This document shows, piece by piece, positions 43,501 to 52,500 of a DNA stretch of 64,000 nucleotides. Source of the DNA: Tridacna crocea (Eukaryota; Mollusca; Bivalvia; Cardiida; Cardiidae); assembly GCA_943736015.1 (NCBI GenBank), contig OX031065.1:54290992-54354991 (forward strand), given 5' to 3'. The notes beneath the pieces were generated by a model. The model was not told the DNA's origin, did not search any database, and saw only the letters and a list, made by a program, of their open reading frames with translations. Within the stretch, counting starts at the first letter, position 1; each line of letters opens with the position of its first letter. A program made the position numbers and the translations under genes.

Positions 43501-46500
43501 TTTGGTTACGGACTCTACATGAATATGACAAAGGCAAATCTGTCTATTATCTTGAAATTTGCATTGAACTGTGCTTATTTCAATACTTTATGATGTAATT
43601 TATGATTTAATTAAAAAAAATCCCTGTATATCAGTAATTTTTGCGAATACAAATATGAACAATGCAGAAAAAAGAAATGAACTCTTTGACAACAGTTACT
43701 GTTTTCGTATGAATGATATCATATGTTCTCATATACCTATTTCTGTAGGAATAAACATGAAAACTATTAGTAAAGGTTCTTTTTTTGGGCACATGATAGT
43801 TCTAATATAGATAAAAATCTGTTCATGGTCTAGTTACAGACACTACGCTTTTTCCTTTAATGGAAATAAACATATTTATAGTCTTTCATCAACTTTTTGG
43901 AAATGTCTGTTATTTCTTTGGGCTCAAAAACGAAGTGTAAAATGTTCAATTTCACCTCCCGCCTCTGTATCAAGTGGGAAAGTTGTCAGCGAATGGAAAG
44001 AAGGTTGTGTAAGTACTGGTGTGAGTAAGCCAGGAAAACATGGGATGCACTGACTGCCGTGATATAACATAGATGTTGAAAGGGGCATTAAACTCCAATC
44101 AACCAGCAAATGAACACCAGACAAAGTAAGTAAAATAGAACATTTCGAGTGCAAAACTGTTGTAACTCAAAACCAATCTAACAACCCAAGTTTAGGGGCA
44201 CAACTGACTCCTTTATAGGGGTTATAAGATGTTTTCTTCAGTAAACAATGTAAATTTAGGTGCCATTGCTCATCATGAGCAATGGCACCTAAATTTACAT
44301 TGTTTATTAAGGAGTCAAATTTTCCTCTAAACTTGGGTGTTTAAAATGGGTTTTTAATTACAATAGTTTTGCACTTAGCCCTCGATTTGTAGGCGTCAAA
44401 ATTATGTTTGTGTTAAACAGTATATTGTAATTGATTTTGGCCTTAACTCATTACCACACGAGAAAATTTTAGACTGGTCCAAATTGAAAGCATTTGCAGA
44501 CGAAAAAATAAAGGTGACTGAAACATAGAAATTTGTTCTGAAAAGGGTAGAAAACACTGTGGGAAAAGGAGAAAATGCTGGTTACCAGCATTTTCTCCTT
44601 TTCCCACTGTTTTCAAAAGGCTTCTTTCTCAGGGGCATCAAAATCAGGGATTGAGTGGTAATGGGTTAAAGTAAGTTTCAACGTCTGGCTTGTAAGTGTT
44701 ATCAAAATCAATTAAAGAGGCAATAATACTCATTTTAAGCCAGTTTTAACTCATTTTTATACGCCCGTCGAAGACGGGACGTATTATGGGATCACCCGTG
44801 ACGGGCGGGCGGGCGGGCGGCGTCCAGTTCTTTGTCCGGAGCATATCTCCAAAACTATTCTACCTAGGGTTATGAAATTTCATGGGTGGATAGATCTCAT
44901 CAAGGGGGAGTGCAGTGCACAGGAACCATAACTCTTGCTTGCTTAATTTTTGAGTTATTGCCCTTTGTCGTTTTTCATACTTGAATTTTGTCCGGAGCAT
45001 ATCTCCAAAACTATACTACCTAGGGTTATGAAATTTCTTGGGTGGATAGATCTCACCAAGGGGGAGTGCAGTGCCCAGGAACCATAACTCTTGCTTGCTT
45101 AATTTTTGAGTTATTGCCCTTTGTCGTTTTTCATACTTGAATTTTGTCCGGAGCATATCTCCAAAACTATACTAGCTAGGGTTATGAAATTTCTTGGGTG
45201 AATAGATCTCACTAAGGGCGAGTGCAGTGCACAGGAACCATAACTCTTGCTTGCTTAATTTTTGAGTTATTGCCCTTTGTCGTTTTTCATACTTGATTTT
45301 TGTCCGGAGCATATCTCCAAAACTATACTAGCTAGGGTTATGAAATTTCATATGTGGATAGATCTCATCAAGGGAGAGTGCAGTGCATAAGAACCATAAC
45401 TCTTACTTGCTTAATTTTTGAGTTATTGCCCTTTGTCTTTTTTCATACTTGATTTTTGTCCGGAGCATATCTCCAAAACTATACTAGCTAGGGTTATGAA
45501 ATTTCTTGGGTGAATAGATCTCACTAAGGGGGAGTGCAGTGCCCAGGAACCATAACTCTTGCTTGCTTAATTTTTGAGTTATTGCCCTTTGTCCTTTTTT
45601 CATACTTGAATTTTGTCCGGTGAATATATCCAAAACTTTACTACCTAGGGTTATGAAATTTCATGGGTGGATAGATCTTATCAAGGGGGAGTGCAGTGCA
45701 CAGAAATCATAACTCTTGCTTGCTTAATTTTTTAGTTATTGCCCTTTGTCGTTTTTCATACTTGAATTTTGTCCGGTGAATATCTCCAAAACTATACTAG
45801 CTAGGGTTATGAAATTTCATATGTGGATAGATCTCATCAAGGGAGAGTGCAGTGCATAAGAACCATAACTCTTGCTTGCTTAATTTTTGAGTTATTGCCC
45901 TTTGTTGTTTTTCATACTTAATTTTTGTCCGGAGCATATCTCCAAAACTATACTAGCTAGGGTTATGAAATTTCATGGGTGGATAGATCTCATCAAGGGG
46001 GAATGCAATGCATAGAAATCATAACTCTTGCTTGCTTAGTTTTTTAGTTATTGCCCTTTGTTGTTTTTCATACTTGATTTTTGTCTGGTGAATATCTCCA
46101 AAACTATACTAGCTAGGGTTATGAAATTTCATGGGTGGATAGATCTCATCAAGGGGGAGTGCAGTGCGCAGGAAGCATAACTCTTGCTCGCTTAATTTTT
46201 CAGTTACTGCCCTTTGTCGTTTTTCATACTTGAATTTAGTCTGGTGCATGCCCCAGCTTTACAACTTGGGGTAAGACGGGCGTATCTTGCGACAGTTTGC
46301 CGCTCTTTTTTTTTTTATCAAAATATAGTCATTCTTATATATCTATGCCAAATATTGCGCCTGACGGTTGCAAGGTTGCTTAGATTACGCCTGATAGAAA
46401 ATGCATTTCGCGGACTAGTGGCCTTCAATGTAGACAGACTGGTTGTTTCCGGATTTTGAATCGAAGATTTTCGATATCCGTTATACACTCGGGTAGATTG

Positions 46501-49500
46501 GTATGATGATCATGCATTCTGTAATGTGACTATATTTTACCTTGGCCTTGATGCGGTAAATAAAGGAAAATGGATGTTTCTCTGTTGCAGCCTCTAGTTT
46601 TGGACGGAGATCGAGGCCTATATGTAAGTTACACCGTATCCGACTCTGGGCGGAAACCAACGATAAATTTCCGTGAGTCACCGCCATTGTTTACAGCTTC
46701 GATCGTCAGCCAGTTTTCTTCTGGCCAATTTTCGGTTTTTCACACAAACCCCCGTGTTTCTTTTTTCATTTACACGATATATGTCAGTAATTTATCCTTG
46801 TATACACAAAGGACAGATTTCTGTACCATTCTATTTTTCTTTTCGAAATTAACAGCGTTTCTGATCACTGGCTGTAGATAGGCATCTTTAACAAAAGCTA
46901 TGTTATTGTTATTTCTGTGTAACTTAATGTCAAAATATTTGATATATACTATGTATTAAATCATGTAGTGTCCGTAACTTTCACACCATTCTTTATTATG
47001 ATCTGTGTAAAGAACATGTTCTGGTATTTTATTTGGAATTGTATCCTGTCTGAATAATGGATATTTAAGCTTTGGAAATATGTCTGCCTTTAAGTTACTG
47101 ACGCTTATAAAATACTGCAATTATATCTCGATGAATGATATTAAGGGAGAAAACTACCATTTCAACAAAATGTATCTTGAAAATACAAATTGTGCCAATA
47201 AAGCTTTTTCAATTAGTAATGTTACCTGCAGAATGTAAAAGACAGCTAAATTTTGTTTTTTTTGTGCAGCAAAAGTATAATTTTAGTTTTATAATAATTT
47301 GGTTACGGACACTACACAATTATTGGTAAAGAAAGATGGGAAATAAACTTAACCTTTATTAACTTATTAGCTGGAAAACTTTGGTGTTTTCTAATGTTGG
47401 AACCATATTAAGCTGATAAAACAAACTGATTTATAATGAATCATTTGAATAGATTTTCTATGACTAAACTATTTACAGTGATGCCACAGTGGAAAAAATG
47501 GTGTTTATAGATATGATGCAATCAAGGAGATTTACTGTATTACATCACCAATCATGATCCTCAAAATATACAAGGGATGCTATATTTGATGAAAATAATA
47601 CATTAGAACATAATTTGTGATTTTAAGTGAGGTAAAAAAATTGAGGAAAACTGGGGTTTTTTTTAAGGTTACGGACACTACACATTTTTTGTAAAGTCCG
47701 TAACCATTAAAGTTGGTTAACCGCTTTGTCTTAGGGGAAAGATGTTGTCGAATGTATTTACTGAAATCTGTGTAGGTCATGAGTGAATAATGAATTGTTG
47801 TGAAGTATCTTTAGAGACTTATATCCACTGAATTTTACATGGTTACGGACTCTACTATTTTTCTGAATAGGCATTTTGTACATTTGAAAAAATCATGAAA
47901 ATTTTTTTTTGTTACTAACACTTCCAAATGCTTTTCCATGTTGATCAACCTTATCATAGTTGTAATTCTATAACAAAAAGTACTTAAAAAAGTTGTATTA
48001 AGAAGGTTTTTTCATCCTATAACAAACAAGAGATATTCAAGATTAAATTTGCATAACATGCTACTACATTTACAGTTTTCGTCATATTTTTCATGTTCTT
48101 TAACCAATTTTAACAAATCAAACATCAAATTAATCCTTGATAATTTTACTAACTGTTGAATATACCTAATGAGCACTTACCAGAATATTTAACAAGTAGT
48201 ACAAATTGAAAAAAGAGTGAATTTCTAAGTGCAACAACATAATGCAAAAAAAGCACCATTTTGGGGGTATGTTTCATGTTATATCTCGGAGGCCTTTTGA
48301 TCTTAGGTGCTCAAATTTTGGCTGAGACTTGAACATACACTAACAAATGATTACACATAGGTTTCACTGATGTAGGACTGGTGTAAATATAAAATAACTT
48401 GACATAACAACCAATTTTTTCAAATGATCCCTATATTGTGTCTTACCCGAAAGGGCTGTAACTCAAAAAATAACAGTGGCAGAGTTATAGTTCATGTGCA
48501 CTGCACTTCTCCATAATGTGTTCTATCAGTGTATGAAGTTGCAAGTTATTAGCTTTTATACTTTGGAAGTTATGGCCTGAACAAAAATTCAAACTGAAAA
48601 TTAACAAAGGGCAATAACTCAAAAAATAAAAGTGGCAGAGTTATGTTTCATGTGCACTGCACTTCTCCATAATGTGTTCTATCAGCGTATGTAGTTTCAA
48701 TTTGATACCTTTTATGGTATGGAAATTATGGCCTGAACAAAAATTCAAAGTGAAAAGTTGGTTATTTCAGAAATCAAGGGCAGATAATTTTGGAACGCAA
48801 ACAGCAATCCAAATTCTAAGACCCAGGTGCACAACTAGACATCATGGAGATTCATTGTGGCAAGTTTCAAATAATTCCGATGAAAACTGTAGGAGGAGTT
48901 GCACACACAAGAAATTGCTAACGGACGGACGGACAGACGACCGGGGGTATAACATAATACGACCCTTCGGGCGTATAATAAAAAGGAGAAAATGCTGGTT
49001 ACAAACATTTTCTCCTTTTCCCACAATGTTTTCTAAAGGCTTCTTTCTCAGGAGTGTCAAAAGTAGGGATTGTGTGGTAATGGGTTAAACTAACACCATA
49101 CTACAATCAAACAAATCATAAAAGATTTAAACAAACTGAAACAATGTTAAACTTTTTTTTACTACATCCGAAATATTTTAGAAAGGTCTTTTTTTTAAAC
49201 TCTTTACCGCACAACAAAATTTTAGACCTGTCCAGATTGAAAGCATTTGCAGACAACAAAATAAATGTGACTGAGAAATTGAAACTTGTTTTGAAAAAGG
49301 TAGAAAACATTGTGGGAAAAAGGAGAAAATGCTGGTTACCAGCATTTCTCCTTTTCCCACAGTGTTTTTAATAGGCTTCTTTCTCAGGGTCATTAAAATT
49401 GTGATTGTGTGGTAATTACCAAATGACAAAATTTTAGGTTTGTCCAAATCGAAAGCATTTGCAGACGACAAAACAAAAGTGACTGAAAATTTGAATTTTT

Positions 49501-52500
49501 TTCAGAAGGGAAGAAAACACTGTGGGAAAAAGAGAAAATGCTGGTTACCAGCATTTTCCCCTTTTCCCACAATGTTTTCTAAAGGCTTCTTTCTCAGGGT
49601 CGTTAAAAGTCGGGATTGTGTGGTAATGGGTTAAAGCACTAGCAGATGACAAAATTTATATTGCACAAATGATGGGATTTGAATCAGATAGTCAAGAAAA
49701 AAAATGGGGGAAAAAGGAAAAATTGCTGGTAATCAGCATTTTCTCCTTTACTACAATGTTTTCAAAAGGGCTGCTTCCAAGTGTTGTTTGAATTGTGAGG
49801 TAAAGAGTTAGGAAAATTTCAAAGTATTTGTCTAACATGCCACTAACTATTTACTTAGCAATAAGGATTAACCCATACAGACAACTGGTTGTTTGCATTT
49901 GTCGAAATCAAAAACACTATCACTGTCACATGTTGAATGTCTCAAATGATTGCAATTGTTCTTAGAATAGTAAAAAACATTGTGAGGAAAGAAGATGTTT
50001 GCTGCTAGCAATTTCTCCTTTTCCCAATGTCTTTTTATAAAATACATGTTCCTCTTGCTTGTAGAAACATGGGATTATTGGGTAAAAGTTTAAATGGGTC
50101 GTACAAAAGTATATGAAGGAACGTTTGGGGAGAATGAACTCTTCAACAGTAACTGTTGTTGTACACTGTAGTGGAATAGAACTTTATATTCATATGGTGT
50201 CTGAATTAATGGAGAATGCACAGTTTCAAAAATAAACAAAAAAATTTATGCCCACCATCATCTATGACTGATGACTGAACTTGTATATTAGTGGTGTCTT
50301 CTAGGACTCTTTTACGTGGTGCAGGGTCTGGAGTTTTTCCAAGCTTCTGGTTCAGCATCTCTCTCCTCTGTCTTGTACGCTGCAACAACCTCTGTAAAAT
50401 GTAAATAAACTTGAAATCAGAGAAATTGCGAGACAGTATTTACTGAGTAGTTGCAAAATTTTCTCGCATAGAGCCGTTTGAAAAGATGTGGGTAAAATTG
50501 TATGTATTCCAGACATGTTTAATGAGGGCTGATATGAAGGCATCTGTGAAGAAGTCACAAAAATAGCATCGAGGCAGACCCTTCAGACTGAAGGTAAGAT
50601 TGTCCCAGAATCAGAAATAAGACGAAATCAACCAAAGATAAATTCCAGATACTGTTATATAAGGGCTGCTGTGAAGGGGTTTGGAGACACATTCACAAAA
50701 ATAACTAGTCAAAAAGAACATCAGAACAATACAGATTAAGTAAAGGTAAATTTCCAAGTTCTTTGAGGGTGAATCTGCAATGAATTACTATTAATAGAAC
50801 AATATCAACACAGGGTTCCCTCTGGCTGCTTTTTTTCTTGCGCCATCACTTTCGCCAAATGAGAAAAGTTTGCGCCAAATTGAAATAATCGGAGCCAGTT
50901 GGTGCCAATCTTAAAATCAATCAATCAGTATCTTTATTCAAGTATTTAGGCCTCTGGCCCATATACACTTACAAAATATTCAATTTTTGTACAGTGAGTG
51001 ACATTCTTATAATGAATGAAAACAGTTTAGTTTTCTTTTTGTTTGCCTATCATTAATTGTGTGTTTGAGTACATATTTGTAACATGATTGACAGTTGGAA
51101 CAGATCTAGATCAGAAGAGAACAATATGCAGTCCTATCTAGGTCTGTTCAAATTGTCAATGAGAATTTTACTCTATGGAAAAACACAATCACAAAGGATT
51201 GGTCAATAAGTTACCTTTGCATGGTTGTGTCAGGAGCAATAATATAAACATGAGAACATTTTTTTTTCATCTGATTTAATTACTTGTATCTATGTTGATT
51301 GTAGGAATATATTCCGAAATTCCGAAACTTAGTAATTTTGTTAACATTGAAAAATCATTATGTACAAAGTTTAAGTACTGGTAGATTGAAAAATCATTAT
51401 GTAATAAGTTTAAGTACTGGTAGATCTGTCATTAAAATTTGAAAAACCACTATGACAAAAGCAGAACTAGGTCATTGATAACCATTTCTCCTGTTGTAAC
51501 AAAGTTTTAAAGAGAGATTTTCATGAAACAGATAGAGGTCTAAATGGTACAAACCAGACAACAAATTCAACATGAGAAAAAATGTTACAAAAGTAGAAAT
51601 TGTTCATTTAGAGAAATTTCTAGATCTAGAAAAAATGTTCACGAGGAAACTTTTTACATTTTTAAACATTCATATGTTAAAATGTTTAAAACCAAACAAG
51701 TTTTTCGAAAGGTGGGCGATTAATGCAGGAAAAACGACAAAGAAAACTTCGAGGACGAAGATAACATAACTGTTCAGGTTTTATTCGGTGCTGACCGGGT
51801 CGGCATTTCGGAAACCGCTGTATATTAATTAAATACAGAATCTATCGATTCTACCTGCGATTATGATTAATTTTGACGTTGAGTAATATTCACCATCTAT
51901 ATGGGACTCTGGTCTTCGATACTTTCATTTTCTTACAATTTTACCAAATTAACTGACAACGACCGGAAGTTATATTATCCGAAGTGTACGTATATTCGGA
52001 TAGTCGGGTGTACCGTAAATTTTAACGATCTGTAAAGTAATTTGCATTACGTCAATGCCGTAATTTATACCTGCTAACTTCAACTTTATCGATGAATTAG
52101 CGGTCATTCATCCATGCATTGCGGTGAAGGGGACCAATATCAAAATGTACGGCACCCCGATGTAGGAGAAATATCGGCGCCAGTCAATTTCGCCAATCAG
52201 CATTTTCTTGCGCCAGATTTAAAAATGTATCGCAAATGGCGCCAAATGCGAAGCCCAGCGGGAACCCTGCAACAAAATGAACATAATCTTGGATTGGGAA
52301 CGAATTTTCGAAACTGGACCGATCTCTCCAACGGTACCCCTCTCCAATGAAGGACCAATCCTTGTGGGTTTGAATTTTCTCCACTAATAGTTTCATTGGG
52401 TCGAATCATCTTGGGTCCGAATTTTCCCGGCCGATCAAATGATGTTTCTATAGTAAACTGGATGTGTGACACTCAGCACTGATCACGATATTTAGATATC

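Larger units (their letters stand above)
42964..48449. mobile_element. 5486 bp TIR element with repeated GGTTACGGACACTACAC motif
   Basis: Perfect 22-base terminal inverted repeats starting CGGGTAAGACACAATATAG, flanked by AAA on both sides; removal rejoins E1's repeat (TTAAC-AAA-GGGC). The motif recurs at 43151, 43504, 43831, 46964(-), 47301, 47667, half at 47696(-), and 47841. It also has GTTGCACTTGGG at 42994 and AAGTGCAAC at 48228 near its two ends, linking it to 27461-30146. Later insertions occupy about 43936-46295. No transposase seen. Confidence 0.78.
40028..48980 (+). mobile_element. Helitron-like tandem-repeat element E1 with further insertions
   Basis: 5' end ACAAGAGCTTCGCAAAGCGG then ATACGCCCGAAGGGGC; the 3' end is ATACGACCCTTCGGGCGTAT hairpin then AATA, preceded by ACGGACGGACGGACAGACGA. 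Its own body is about 155-160 bp repeats containing GGGCAATAACT, AGAGTTATGGTTC and TGTGCACTGCACTTCTCC at 40143-40160, 42352-42960 and 48450-48940. Insertions at 40162-42350 and 42964-48449 split that body. Confidence 0.82.
39906..49087. mobile_element. TTAA-MITE split by an insertion of about 8.95 kb, B
   Basis: The left half (39906-40027) stops inside the palindrome at ACATTGTGGA; the right half (48981-49087) resumes AAAAGGAGAAAATGCTGG and ends GTGTGGTAATGGGTTAA. Removing 40028-48980 restores a standard copy, in the GTGGAAAAAGGAG form also seen at 3400 and 59354. Confidence 0.9.

Noticed and set aside
43571-43810. Open frame of 79 codons within the TIR element, considered as a transposase remnant
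   Set aside because: AT-rich composition, no recognisable catalytic motif, and no neighbouring frames that extend it.
52114-52350. Open frame of 78 codons near the anillin promoter
   Set aside because: It crosses the right end of the hAT-like element into intron 1 and has no splice partners.
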